Shown here one piece after another: positions 54,574 to 63,852 of a stretch of DNA of 64,000 nt. Under the pieces are notes generated by a model, which saw only the letters and a program-made list of their open reading frames with translations, made no database searches and was not told the DNA's origin. Each line of letters starts with the position of its first letter. Within the stretch, counting starts at the first letter, position 1. The translations under genes and the position numbers were made by a program. The stretch spans positions 308,134-372,133 of the forward strand of contig NZ_JADPRZ010000001.1 of NCBI RefSeq assembly GCF_017347095.1. Reading direction: 5' to 3'. The DNA comes from Sporosarcina sp. E16_8. Lineage in GTDB: Bacteria; Bacillota; Bacilli; Bacillales_A; Planococcaceae.

Positions 54574-56715
54574 TTAATCTGTTTGAATCACTAATTTCCC
54601 GTCTTCCATAGCTAGAATGAGCTTATCAGTTAACTTACGTTCACCTTTAATGATTTCTTTTGCGACCAGCGTTTCAACATGCCGTTGGATAAAACGTTTC
54701 AATGGACGCGCGCCGAAATCCGCATCTGTTCCTTCATTGACAATCCAATCAAGCACGTCTTCACTATACTCCATAACGATTTCTTGCCCGCGTAATCGTT
54801 TGACGAGGTCTTCAATCATTTTACGTGCAATCTTATGGAATGATTTGCCCGTAAGTGAATGGAAAATAATGATGTCATCCATTCGATTTAATAGTTCAGG
54901 TTTGAAATGTTTTTTTAATTCGCCCATTACTAAATCTTCTGCTGCATGATTTTCTGTATCATCGAGTCCATGAAGCAAGTACGAAGAACCGATATTCGAG
55001 GTCATGATGACAACAGTGTTGGTAAAGTTGACGAGTCTGCCTTGGCTATCTGTGATTCGGCCGTCGTCTAATACTTGCAACAAGATATTTGCGACGTCCG
55101 GATGCGCTTTCTCGATTTCATCTAACAGAACCACTGAATATGGATTACGTCGTACCGCTTCTGTCAATTGGCCACCTTCTTCGTAACCGATGTAGCCCGG
55201 AGGTGCGCCAACAAGCCGCGATATACTATGCTTCTCCATATATTCCGACATGTCGATGCGGATGAAATGATCTTCCGAATCGAACAATGTTGCAGCAAGC
55301 GTTTTCGCAAGCTCCGTCTTCCCAACGCCGGTCGGCCCTAAAAATAGGAATGATCCGATTGGTTTGTCTGGGTCTTTTATGCCCGCACGCGCGCGCCACA
55401 CGGCTTCTGTCACAAGTTGTACGGCGTCGTCCTGCCCAATTACACGCTCTTCAAGTGTTTCACGCAGACGAAGCAATTTTCCACGTTCACCTTCAACAAG
55501 TTTCGTCACTGGAATACCAGTCCAACGCGCAACAATCATCGCAATTTCTTCTTCCGACACTTCTTCACGGAGTAATCGATTTTCCTGCCCCTCAACAAGC
55601 GCGGCCTCAAGTTCATGTAACTCACTTTCAAGCGTCGGGATTTTCCCATAAGTGAGTTCCGCGGCTTTATTCAAATCAAAACGATTTTCAGCTTCTCCAA
55701 GTTCACGTCGGTAGCGGTCGAGCTTCTCACGCTTATCCTGAATTCCACGCAACGTCTCTTTTTCAGAATTCCATTGCTCTCGCATACCTGCGGACGAGTC
55801 TTTCAGCTCTTTCAATTCATCGCGAAGCACTTCAAGACGATTTTTACTGACTGCGTCTTTTTCTTTCCGTAAGGCCTGCTCTTCAATCTCAAGCTGCATA
55901 ATCCGTCGTGTCACCGCATCCAATTCGGATGGCATTGAGTCGATTTCGGTACGGATCATCGCACTCGCTTCATCAATTAAGTCTATTGCTTTATCCGGCA
56001 AGAAACGCTCTGTCAAATAGCGGTCTGATAATGTTGCCGCCGCAACAATTGCACGGTCATGAATGCGCACGCCGTGGTGGAGTTCATAGCGTTCTTTCAA
56101 TCCCCGTAAAATCGACACAGTATCCTCGACGGACGGTTCACGGACGAGTACTTGCTGGAAACGACGTTCAAGGGCTGCATCTTTTTCAATATACATACGG
56201 TACTCATCAAGCGTAGTTGCACCGATACAGTACAATTCACCGCGTGCAAGCATCGGTTTGAGCATGTTTCCAGCGTCCATTGCGCCTTCTGTTTTCCCCG
56301 CGCCGACAATTGTATGGATTTCATCAATGAAAAGAATGATCTCTCCATCACTATCTTTTACTTGTTTCAGTACAGATTTTAAGCGTTCCTCAAATTCACC
56401 GCGGTATTTTGCACCCGCGATAAGTGAACTCATATCAAGTTCAAAAATTTGGCGATCTTTCAATCCTTCCGGCACGTCACCTTTCACAATTCGTTGCGCA
56501 AGTCCTTCAACGATTGCCGTCTTCCCAACACCTGGTTCACCGATTAATACAGGATTATTTTTAGTCTTTCTCGATAAAATCCGAATAACATTGCGAATCT
56601 CCTCATCACGTCCGATAACAGGATCCATTTTCCCTTTTTTAACTTCTTCGACAAGATTCCGTCCAAATTGTTCAAGAGGTGTACGCGTGTCTTCTTGCTG
56701 TCCATCCATTCGCAT
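54574..56715 (-). CDS. clpB: ClpB-type disaggregase lacking the N-terminal domain
   Basis: About 713 residues against the usual 860. AAA-1 begins near residue 20 ([20 protein letters not shown]; Walker [13 protein letters not shown], Walker [10 protein letters not shown]), a full coiled-coil M domain follows (about 285-410), then AAA-2 ([33 protein letters not shown]). The M domain marks it as ClpB rather than ClpC/E. The 140-residue substrate-engaging N domain is absent: the frame has a stop just upstream, and the ATG at 56715 sits 6 nt behind AAGGTGG. A CtsR box precedes it. Confidence 0.92.
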   Translation of the reverse strand: MRMDGQQEDTRTPLEQFGRNLVEEVKKGKMDPVIGRDEEIRNVIRILSRKTKNNPVLIGEPGVGKTAIVEGLAQRIVKGDVPEGLKDRQIFELDMSSLIAGAKYRGEFEERLKSVLKQVKDSDGEIILFIDEIHTIVGAGKTEGAMDAGNMLKPMLARGELYCIGATTLDEYRMYIEKDAALERRFQQVLVREPSVEDTVSILRGLKERYELHHGVRIHDRAIVAAATLSDRYLTERFLPDKAIDLIDEASAMIRTEIDSMPSELDAVTRRIMQLEIEEQALRKEKDAVSKNRLEVLRDELKELKDSSAGMREQWNSEKETLRGIQDKREKLDRYRRELGEAENRFDLNKAAELTYGKIPTLESELHELEAALVEGQENRLLREEVSEEEIAMIVARWTGIPVTKLVEGERGKLLRLRETLEERVIGQDDAVQLVTEAVWRARAGIKDPDKPIGSFLFLGPTGVGKTELAKTLAATLFDSEDHFIRIDMSEYMEKHSISRLVGAPPGYIGYEEGGQLTEAVRRNPYSVVLLDEIEKAHPDVANILLQVLDDGRITDSQGRLVNFTNTVVIMTSNIGSSYLLHGLDDTENHAAEDLVMGELKKHFKPELLNRMDDIIIFHSLTGKSFHKIARKMIEDLVKRLRGQEIVMEYSEDVLDWIVNEGTDADFGARPLKRFIQRHVETLVAKEIIKGERKLTDKLILAMEDGKLVIQTD

Positions 56716-56748
56716 ATACATCCACCTTTCTATATATCTTCGTTTGAC

Positions 56749-56765
56749 TTTGACTATCTTTGATT
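56749..56765 (-). promoter_or_regulatory. CtsR operator of clpB
   Basis: Minus strand AATCAAA-GAT-AGTCAAA, close to the CtsR heptad repeat RGTCAAANANRGTCAAA (one mismatch in the first heptad). A further GTCAAA follows directly. It lies about 35 bp before the start codon. Confidence 0.75.
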
Positions 56766-56872
56766 AATTAAATTATAGGACGGATTTGATTGAAAGTAAA
56801 GTGATTTGCACTGCGATTAATGATGGAAATAGACCTCCACAAAGAAGCCTTTTCCCCTTTAATAGTTCGTCA

Positions 56873-57355
56873 TTACCTGAACAAATTACGAGCAGCTACA
56901 ACTATGCCGTCTTCATCCGCATATACATAGTGATTTGGATTCCACTCTACATCTCCGAAATGCAGTTTACTATCCAGTTCCCCTTTTCCCTCTTTTGTAC
57001 TCTTCATCGGATGACTACCAAGTGCCAGCACGCCAATATTTTGTTCAATCAATTCTGACGTATCGCGGACACATCCATAGATAATAACCCCGGCGAGTTT
57101 ACGGGTTTCAGCGATAACGCCTAAATTGCCACCCATTAACGCACAGCTTTTTGAACCGCCGCCATCGACAATAAGAACACTGCCTTCCGGAATAGTTTGC
57201 AGTGCTTCTTTCACAAGAACGTTATCCTCAAATACTTTCACAGTCGCAATTGGGCCAGAGAATCTCTTGTTTTTTCCATACGATTTAAACTCCGTCGAAC
57301 ACACTTGCAATTCATTTGAAAAGTCATCACATACATCAGCAGTTTTTATCGGCAT
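56873..57355 (-). CDS. RraA-like protein (HMG/CHA aldolase family)
   Basis: 160 residues with the RraA fold landmarks: [40 protein letters not shown] and [15 protein letters not shown], whose Arg-Asp matches the catalytic/metal site of HMG aldolases. Family members are either 4-hydroxy-4-methyl-2-oxoglutarate aldolases or RNase E regulators; RNase E is absent from most Bacillales, so the aldolase-type activity is likelier. ATG behind AGGGGGAG. Confidence 0.85.
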   Translation of the reverse strand: MPIKTADVCDDFSNELQVCSTEFKSYGKNKRFSGPIATVKVFEDNVLVKEALQTIPEGSVLIVDGGGSKSCALMGGNLGVIAETRKLAGVIIYGCVRDTSELIEQNIGVLALGSHPMKSTKEGKGELDSKLHFGDVEWNPNHYVYADEDGIVVAARNLFR

Positions 57356-57453
57356 TTAAACACACTCCCCCTTATTTGGAATTCTCCCACATATCTATAC
57401 CATTCGACATTATTTCTATATTCCTTTTTAAGTGTGAAATATCACGTTGGTTG

Positions 57454-57692
57454 ATTAACCACTTTTTCACATGAAGCACTTGTAAGAAAAGTATAAAAGT
57501 CTATATTTGCATCTGTACATTTCCGGTTCGCTTTGGAAGATGAAAGAATAACTGCCTTTCTAGAGAGGTTACAAGTGCCCGAAGATGAAATTTCGGGCAC
57601 TCCACCGCTATTAATAAAGCCTTTTTCACTCATTTTAGCAATGATCATACAAGTAACAGTATGACGCTATATAGAAAGTGACACTGCTTTAT
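57454..57692 (+). repeat. Dispersed repeat R2, copy 2 (uninterrupted)
   Basis: Runs from ATTAACCA to GACACTGCTTTA. Inside lie AGTGCCCGAA/TTCGGGCACT hairpin arms at about 57573-57602. The left 65 bp align to copy 1 without gaps at about two-thirds identity by eye. It fills most of the gap 57356-57793, which holds no gene. Confidence 0.7.
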
Positions 57693-57743
57693 ATTCTAAA
57701 AGGAAATACTTTATGATCTGGCGTGGAGATTTACCCGCGAAAC

Positions 57744-57784
57744 AAAAAAACCGTGCGACTTATCTCTAAGTCGCACGGTTTTAC
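57744..57784 (-). terminator. Terminator after yitW
   Basis: ACCGTGCGACTTA/TAAGTCGCACGGT perfect stem followed by TTTTTTT on the minus strand. Confidence 0.9.
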
Positions 57785-57793
57785 TATTTTCTA

Positions 57794-58102
57794 TTATCTT
57801 ACGCCTAGCGCTATTTTTGCATAACGAGACATATTATCTCTTGACCATGGTGGACTCCAAATGATGTTAACATCTACGTTTTTCACTTCTGGAAGTTCCA
57901 TTAGTTCTTGTGTAACGTTGGCTACGATTTGCGGTCCCATTGGACAACCCATCGATGTTAGTGTCATTGTCACTTTTGACGTGCCTTCTTCGTCCAGCTC
58001 TACATCATAAACTAGACCTAAGTTGACGATATCGACTCCAAGTTCCGGGTCAATTACGTTTTCAAGTGCCCCCATCATGCTATCTTTCATATCCTGGCTC
58101 AT
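57794..58102 (-). CDS. yitW: MIP18/DUF59-family Fe-S assembly protein (YitW/SufT-like)
   Basis: 102 residues from the ATG at 58102 behind GAGGG. NVIDPELGVDIVNLGLVYDV and TLTSMGCPMGPQIVANV, with the conserved reactive Cys, define the family. SufT-type proteins help mature Fe-S enzymes. In B. subtilis yitW adjoins yitV and yitU, as here. Confidence 0.9.
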   Translation of the reverse strand: MSQDMKDSMMGALENVIDPELGVDIVNLGLVYDVELDEEGTSKVTMTLTSMGCPMGPQIVANVTQELMELPEVKNVDVNIIWSPPWSRDNMSRYAKIALGVR

Positions 58103-58156
58103 CTTCATCCCTCATTTCGTGTTTTTACTACTTCAATCATAGCAGAGTTTGGCTGC

Positions 58157-58924
58157 TCATTTCAAATGCCAGGCAAGCCAATCTGCGGCTTGAAGCATTC
58201 CCGCCCTAGAAACGGCATGCCCCGCAGTTTCATTTGAAACAAATTCAAATCGTTCTGGCGCAGCTGCGTAATCCTTTTTGACTGCCTGATAGAAGTTGTG
58301 CGTCGGTTCATATGGCACAACTGTATCCTGCTCGCCATGCCAAAAGTAGATTGGTCTGTTGTTTAATGCGGATGGGTGTTTCGTTAAATCGAATGTCGAT
58401 AATGTAGAAAATAATTTCTTCTTTTCTTCATCAGTGACGGGTAATTTAAAACCGCGACGTTCGAACCCAGACATTTGTGCTTTTGCTAACTGGACAAAGC
58501 CCGGCGCGCCCATCATAACAGCGGCGGCATCGACCCAATCATAGACAGCGAGGCAGCCAAGCGTCGTAATACCGCCCATCGATGTGCCCCCTAAACCAAT
58601 TTTACCTGTTGTATGAAGTCCGCGTTGCACCAGCTCTTCGCGAATGAAACTCACTTCTTCAATTGACGTCAAAACGATCTCCCAAAATCGTAAACTTAGT
58701 TGGACTTCATCCAGATTATCTTCACGGGCACCGTGTAGATGCGCGTCAGGCAAGAGAACTCGGATACCCTGCTTTGCCATATTGTAGGCATAATGCAAAT
58801 TATGTTCTTTGGCACTCGTAAATCCGTGAATAAAAATGACGACTGGAACTTGTTTGTCTTTTAACTCATCTTCAACTATATGTAATAAGGGAATATTGCC
58901 CCATAACTCTTCAGTTACATTCAT
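58157..58924 (-). CDS. yitV: YitV-like alpha/beta hydrolase (esterase)
   Basis: 255 residues from the ATG at 58924 behind AAGGTGTG. Oxyanion region VVIFIHGFTSAKEHNLHYAY, nucleophile in IGLGGTSMGGITTLGC, Asp in WHGEQDTVVPYEP and His in NETAGHAVS complete the triad. Prolyl-oligopeptidase-like or carboxylesterase activity is likely; substrate unknown. Divergent from yitU. Confidence 0.88.
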   Translation of the reverse strand: MNVTEELWGNIPLLHIVEDELKDKQVPVVIFIHGFTSAKEHNLHYAYNMAKQGIRVLLPDAHLHGAREDNLDEVQLSLRFWEIVLTSIEEVSFIREELVQRGLHTTGKIGLGGTSMGGITTLGCLAVYDWVDAAAVMMGAPGFVQLAKAQMSGFERRGFKLPVTDEEKKKLFSTLSTFDLTKHPSALNNRPIYFWHGEQDTVVPYEPTHNFYQAVKKDYAAAPERFEFVSNETAGHAVSRAGMLQAADWLAWHLK

Positions 58925-59058
58925 TAAATCACACCTTTTCCTTTTCACTTGAGCGTACCAAAGTTTTTCTAAAAAAACAAAAAGGACGATTTCATGGCGA
59001 GATTTTTTGACTTGAATCCTATATTAACGATAGACTACCTATAGAAGGAGGCGTTTTT

Positions 59059-59868
59059 TTGAAGCCACATTTAATCGTCCTCGATCTTGACGGGACATTA
59101 CTAACAGACGAAAAAGTAATATCAGATAAAACCAAGCTTACATTGAAAAAGGCAGAAGAAAAAGGTCATCACGTTATGATCGCGACTGGAAGACCCTACC
59201 GCGCAAGTGAAGTGTATTACCGTCAACTTGGGCTTAAAACGCCTATTGTCAATTTCAACGGTGCATTCGTTCACCATCCTGATGATCGATCTTGGAAAAC
59301 GATTCATGAAACAATCTCACTCCCTGTAGTGAAAGAGGTCATTGATGCGATGCAGCAATTTACATTCCATAATATTGTTGCCGAAGTGATGGATGATGTA
59401 TACATGCATCATCACGATGAAAAACTGCTCGATATTTTTGGATTTGGTGATCCTAAAATAACGCAAGGAGACATTCGAAACTTCTTACAAGTCGATCCTA
59501 CGAGTTTACTGATCCATGCACCTGACGATAAAGTCGATGCAATCCGACGCCATCTTGGCGATGTACACGCGGAAGTCATTGATCATCGTCAATGGGGAGC
59601 TCCGTGGAAAGTCATTGAAATTGTTCGGCATGGCTTGAATAAGGCTGTCGGTCTTGCACATGTCTCGAAATGGATGGATATTCCAAAAGAGCGAATTATC
59701 GCTTTTGGTGATGAAGATAATGACCTTGAAATGATTGACTATGCCGGAGTCGGGGTTGCAATGGGAAATGGAATTGATCGCCTGAAATCGATTGCAGATG
59801 AAGTAACAGACACGAATAATGAGGACGGCATTGCACGGGTGCTCCGCGAAAGGTTACACTTGGAATAA
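59059..59868 (+). CDS. yitU: Cof-type HAD phosphatase (YitU-like)
   Basis: 269 residues, TTG start with AAGGAGGCG 6 nt upstream. HAD motif I is LIVLDLDGTLLTDEK, motif II IATGRP, and motif IV IAFGDEDNDLEMIDYAGVGV; the cap is the C2/Cof type. B. subtilis YitU dephosphorylates a riboflavin-pathway intermediate among other sugar phosphates; specificity here is inferred. Confidence 0.9.
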   Translation: MKPHLIVLDLDGTLLTDEKVISDKTKLTLKKAEEKGHHVMIATGRPYRASEVYYRQLGLKTPIVNFNGAFVHHPDDRSWKTIHETISLPVVKEVIDAMQQFTFHNIVAEVMDDVYMHHHDEKLLDIFGFGDPKITQGDIRNFLQVDPTSLLIHAPDDKVDAIRRHLGDVHAEVIDHRQWGAPWKVIEIVRHGLNKAVGLAHVSKWMDIPKERIIAFGDEDNDLEMIDYAGVGVAMGNGIDRLKSIADEVTDTNNEDGIARVLRERLHLE

Positions 59869-59895
59869 CTACAATTATCCAATGGAGGGGAATAC

Positions 59896-60753
59896 ATGAG
59901 AATATTTGCGGACAGTGCCAGTGATTTACCAAAATCATTTTTCGAAGACAACGATGTAACGCTCTTCCCATTACGCGTCCTTATCGACGACCAAGAATAC
60001 GACGATATAATGACGATTGATTCAAAAGAAGTCTACCAAGCAATACGCGATGGCAAGCAACCAAAAACGTCACAAGTATCACCTGAACTGTTCCTTCGTA
60101 AGTGGAAAGAACTGGCATCATCAGGTGAAAGTGGGATTTACATCGCTTTTTCTTCAGAGTTATCCGGAACATTTAATACCGCAATCATGACTGGAGACCA
60201 AGCGAAAGATACGAATCCGAATATGAATCTAATTATTATTGATTCAAGATGCGCTTCGCTTGGTTACGGACTTCTTGTAAAAGAAGCAGTTCGGCTACGC
60301 GATGCGGGAGAAGACGATGTTCGAACGATTGAGAGGAAAATCCGCTACATGACGGCACATATGGAGCATCTCTTCACCGTGCAAGACCTTGATTATATGG
60401 CACGTGGCGGTCGCGTATCTAAAACGAGTGCATTCATCGGCGGATTGCTTAACATTAAGCCACTTCTACACGTCGAGGGCGGCAAACTGGTTCCGATTGA
60501 AAAGCACCGTGGACGCAAAAAAGTATTGCGCCGTATGACTGAGCTCATGGCAGAGCGCGGCGATCAGCTTGCTGAACAGACGATTGCAATTTGCCATAGC
60601 GACGACGAAGGAATAGCACTCGAATTGAAAGCCATAATAGAAGAACAATTCCATCCGAAAGGTTTTGAAATCCATATGATTGGATCTGTTATTGGTGCAC
60701 ATGTGGGTCCTGGTACAGTAGGCGTCTTTTTCTTGAATAAAGTTAGTCAGTAA
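59896..60753 (+). CDS. DegV-family fatty-acid-binding protein
   Basis: 285 residues. The N-terminal motif RIFADSASDLPKSFFED, the central TSQVSPELFLRKWKEL, FSSELSGTFNTA and MARGGRVSKTSAFIGGLLNI match DegV. In Gram-positives these proteins hold a fatty acid for the FakA kinase. FakA is not in the window. GGAGGGG precedes the start, 27 bp after yitU. Confidence 0.92.
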   Translation: MRIFADSASDLPKSFFEDNDVTLFPLRVLIDDQEYDDIMTIDSKEVYQAIRDGKQPKTSQVSPELFLRKWKELASSGESGIYIAFSSELSGTFNTAIMTGDQAKDTNPNMNLIIIDSRCASLGYGLLVKEAVRLRDAGEDDVRTIERKIRYMTAHMEHLFTVQDLDYMARGGRVSKTSAFIGGLLNIKPLLHVEGGKLVPIEKHRGRKKVLRRMTELMAERGDQLAEQTIAICHSDDEGIALELKAIIEEQFHPKGFEIHMIGSVIGAHVGPGTVGVFFLNKVSQ

Positions 60754-60776
60754 TCTGGTTCGAGGAGGATTTATTG

Positions 60777-62102
60777 ATGAAGATTATAATTGTCGGTGCA
60801 ATCGCGGGCGGTTCCACTGTCGCCGCACAAATTAGACGCGCAGTTCCAGAATCGGAGATCATATTAGTTGGACGTGATCCAGTACTTGGCTATGGTACAT
60901 GCGGTATGCCATATGTCATCGGTGGATTAATTGAAGATAAATGGCAGTTAGTCGGATTGTCTCCCGAAGAGTTTAGTGAGAAACGAGATATAACCGTTAA
61001 GCTAGGGCATGATGTTCTCTCCATTAATCGGGAACATAAAACGATTGAAGTACGTAATATGGATACAGATCATGTCTTTACGGAATCATACGACAAACTA
61101 ATTTTATCGCCCGGTGGAATCGCCCGTACACCTGACTTAAAAGGCCTTGGCGATTTACCATTATTTACGCTAAAGAGCTTTGGGGATATGGAAGTAATCA
61201 TCGACTATCTAGAACGTGAAAAACCGACGTCGTGCGCTGTTATTGGAGGCGGATTCATCGGGATTGAACTTATTGAAAACTTCATCAACAGAGGACTAAA
61301 AACAGCACTTATTGATCGCAATGAGCGCGTCATGAAAGTAATGGATCCAGAAATTTCACAAGTGCTTGGCAAGGAAATGATGGATAATAAGGTCGACTTC
61401 TACTTTGAAGATGCCATCGAACGCATTGAAGGCAAGCGCTTGATTATGAAAAATGGTGTGAACTTCGACGTTGACTTTATCGCAGCCAGTATAGGTATTG
61501 ATCCTGATACGCAACTTGCGATTGAAGCAGATTTACATATCGGGCCGACGAAAGGGATCATCGTCAACAGCTATATGCAGACAAATGATCCTGACATTTA
61601 TGCAATTGGCGACGCGGCAGAATGCAAAGATTGGTTCACCGGGAAACCGAAAAGTGTGAAACTCGCTTGGCCGGCGCATAGGCAATCATTCATCGTTGCA
61701 CGCCATCTAGCTGGCAATCCAGTCGAAATGAATGGGCTCCTTGGCTCGACGATTACGAAATTGTTTGCTCTGACGGCAGCTATGACAGGTCATTCGGCGA
61801 AAAGCTTAACAGATGAAGGTATCGAATTTGGCACAGCCGTCTATGATGGACGAACGAATGCAGGTTATTATCCCGACCACGGGCGTATTTTACTGCGTGT
61901 TCATTATGATAAAAAGTCCCGGCTCATCCTTGGCGCACAGGCGGTCGGTGACATAGGTGTCGACAAACGAATTGACGTCATTGCGACCGCTATCATGGGT
62001 AAAATGACTGTCGATGATCTTGCTGCCCTTGAACTCGCCTATTCCCCACCCTATTCATCACCGAAAGATCCCGTTAATATGATTGGTTATAAAGCAAAAT
62101 AA
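60777..62102 (+). CDS. cdr: CoA-disulfide reductase
   Basis: 441 residues, a single-cysteine flavoprotein of the pyridine-nucleotide disulfide family. FAD motif IIIVGAIAGGSTVAAQIRRA, active-site Cys in GYGTCGMPYVIGG (near residue 43), NAD motif CAVIGGGFIGIELIENF, and DIYAIGDAAECKD. It reduces CoA disulfide, the thiol-redox role seen in staphylococci and bacilli. ATG behind GAGGAGG. Confidence 0.87.
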   Translation: MKIIIVGAIAGGSTVAAQIRRAVPESEIILVGRDPVLGYGTCGMPYVIGGLIEDKWQLVGLSPEEFSEKRDITVKLGHDVLSINREHKTIEVRNMDTDHVFTESYDKLILSPGGIARTPDLKGLGDLPLFTLKSFGDMEVIIDYLEREKPTSCAVIGGGFIGIELIENFINRGLKTALIDRNERVMKVMDPEISQVLGKEMMDNKVDFYFEDAIERIEGKRLIMKNGVNFDVDFIAASIGIDPDTQLAIEADLHIGPTKGIIVNSYMQTNDPDIYAIGDAAECKDWFTGKPKSVKLAWPAHRQSFIVARHLAGNPVEMNGLLGSTITKLFALTAAMTGHSAKSLTDEGIEFGTAVYDGRTNAGYYPDHGRILLRVHYDKKSRLILGAQAVGDIGVDKRIDVIATAIMGKMTVDDLAALELAYSPPYSSPKDPVNMIGYKAK

Positions 62103-62109
62103 CAATAGT

Positions 62110-62160
62110 GGAAGCGCCTGTTCATAGGCGCTGGAGTTTAAACGTGAATTCTCTATGATC
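62110..62160 (+). repeat. Dispersed repeat R1, copy E (short)
   Basis: GAAGCGCCTGTTCATAGGCG then CTGGAGTTTAAACG. The hairpin GCGCC/GGCGC is retained but the tail is diverged. Confidence 0.5.
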
Positions 62161-62196
62161 TAAATCATCCACAATAGGAGACTTTCCAAGTAATAG

Positions 62197-62236
62197 AAAA
62201 ACACCAGATCGGCAACTTGCCAATTCTGGTGTTTTC
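62197..62236 (-). terminator. Terminator after the GH13-like gene
   Basis: ACACCAGA/TCTGGTGT hairpin with TTTT on the minus strand. Confidence 0.7.
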
Positions 62237-62240
62237 TGTT

Positions 62241-63710
62241 TTACTTCGCTACCGTTTCACTTTTCTTGCCTTGTCTTCCTTTTCGGGCTTTTCGGGCTTT
62301 TCTAAAGGCAAAGAACAAGAATCCAAAGAAAAAGACATAGATTAAAATCGAGGCGATTAGATAAGGTGTATTAAACCCTTTGTCTTCATCAGCGATATAA
62401 ATCTCTGCAACTTCACGTTCTAATACAACACGGTAAATACCATCTTTACCTTCTCGTACCAAATCAGCACCGAGTAAACCACGCAATTTTTTATTGTCTC
62501 CGATTACTTCTTTTGGAATTTCTAAATTGGCTGTCCCAGTAGTATTATTAAGCGCGACAATCCATGTCTCTTCATCATTTGAAATTTTATATACTGTAAA
62601 TCCGTTGTCATTGTGCAACATTTCAAAGTCTCCGTTACGGAAAGCTTCTGATTGGTTACGCAACTGGTTAAGGTCACCGATATGTTCAATTAACTCCTCA
62701 TCAATCTTGAAATTCAAAAGCTGATGACTTTCAGGTGCCGATTGGCCATTCACAGCAATTTCAGTACCATAAGGCATAATCGGTACGCCTGGCATTGAAA
62801 ATAGTGCCGTAATTGCAAGCTTCCACCTTGTCGGCGGGAACATTCTCGCTTCTACGATGTCGTATGTAAAACGCGGTCCTGTTAATTCATCGAACTGGAC
62901 TAATTCCTTTTCAGTCGCATTTGAAAATATCGATAATGGTGAAGAATCCGCGTCATAGTTAACAAATGAATTTCTCATCGCGTTCATCTTTTCGTTATTC
63001 GGAGCGGAATCGAAGTCAGCGTCACTTTCTTCATTCGTCAGTACATATGCTTTTGGATTAACCGTTTTTACAGCCTGAATGATTTCATCCAAAAATGCCG
63101 TATCGATTTTATCAATCTTCGTTAATCTGATTCCGTCCAACTTATACGTTTCCATGAAATCAACGACGGCTTCCTTCAATGCTTTTTGTGTTGCGGCGTC
63201 TGAAGTATCCCAATCGATTGTTCCTTCAGCAGCAGGAAGCGCTTTGACAGTTCCCTCTTTTGCCCAAACATGATTCGCACTCACTCCTGCAAGTGGAAAG
63301 TCAGCAATCACGGACATATCCTGTTTATGAATTGCTTTAATCATCTTGTTAAATTCTTCTGAAGTCCCGAAATGAGGTTCAAGCTTCGCATAATCAAGTA
63401 CTTTACTTCCATCATACGTTTCCGTTTCAAAAACGGGTCCTAGTGAAACAAGGGTGAAGCCCATTCGTACAATATGCTCAAGTTTCGTACCGACTCCTGT
63501 AAAGTCGCCTCCGCTAAACGAATTCAAATCTTGCGTATTCACGTCAAAGTCGTTCTTGCCGTCCGCATTATTAAACCGGTCCACCAGCAAATCATATATA
63601 CTTTCATCTTCTATTGTTCTTTCCGTTTCTGCAAAAACCCCTGCTGGAGATAGGGTAGATACCAGTAATAGAAAAGTTGCGATAAGTCCAAACCATTTAT
63701 TCGCTTTCAC
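62241..63710 (-). CDS. Membrane-anchored GH13 alpha-amylase-like protein, probable pseudoenzyme
   Basis: 489 residues: signal peptide (cut likely near VFAETE, about residue 27), GH13 barrel (about 35-350) with IYDLLVDRFNN and LFSMPGVPIMPYGTEI, beta C-domain, then a membrane helix (about 448-469) and a basic RKARKARKGRQGKK tail. Catalytic positions are altered: the nucleophile of GFRxD is Thr197 in DGIRLTKID, and the NHD motif reads FDELTGPRF (His to Leu, Asp to Thr277). A Glu (227/228, TNEES) survives. It probably binds glycan or has another role at the cell surface. Confidence 0.85.
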   Translation of the reverse strand: MKANKWFGLIATFLLLVSTLSPAGVFAETERTIEDESIYDLLVDRFNNADGKNDFDVNTQDLNSFSGGDFTGVGTKLEHIVRMGFTLVSLGPVFETETYDGSKVLDYAKLEPHFGTSEEFNKMIKAIHKQDMSVIADFPLAGVSANHVWAKEGTVKALPAAEGTIDWDTSDAATQKALKEAVVDFMETYKLDGIRLTKIDKIDTAFLDEIIQAVKTVNPKAYVLTNEESDADFDSAPNNEKMNAMRNSFVNYDADSSPLSIFSNATEKELVQFDELTGPRFTYDIVEARMFPPTRWKLAITALFSMPGVPIMPYGTEIAVNGQSAPESHQLLNFKIDEELIEHIGDLNQLRNQSEAFRNGDFEMLHNDNGFTVYKISNDEETWIVALNNTTGTANLEIPKEVIGDNKKLRGLLGADLVREGKDGIYRVVLEREVAEIYIADEDKGFNTPYLIASILIYVFFFGFLFFAFRKARKARKGRQGKKSETVAK

Positions 63711-63852
63711 AAAATTGCCTCCTCAATACGAGCTGTCATCCGTCATTTTACCAAACGCCGCCACTTGTCGCCATTGTTTACGCCAAAAACCTTACCCTTC
63801 CCAATGAAATAGGTCGATATTGTGAAATTAGGAACTGGATGATGGTACGGGG

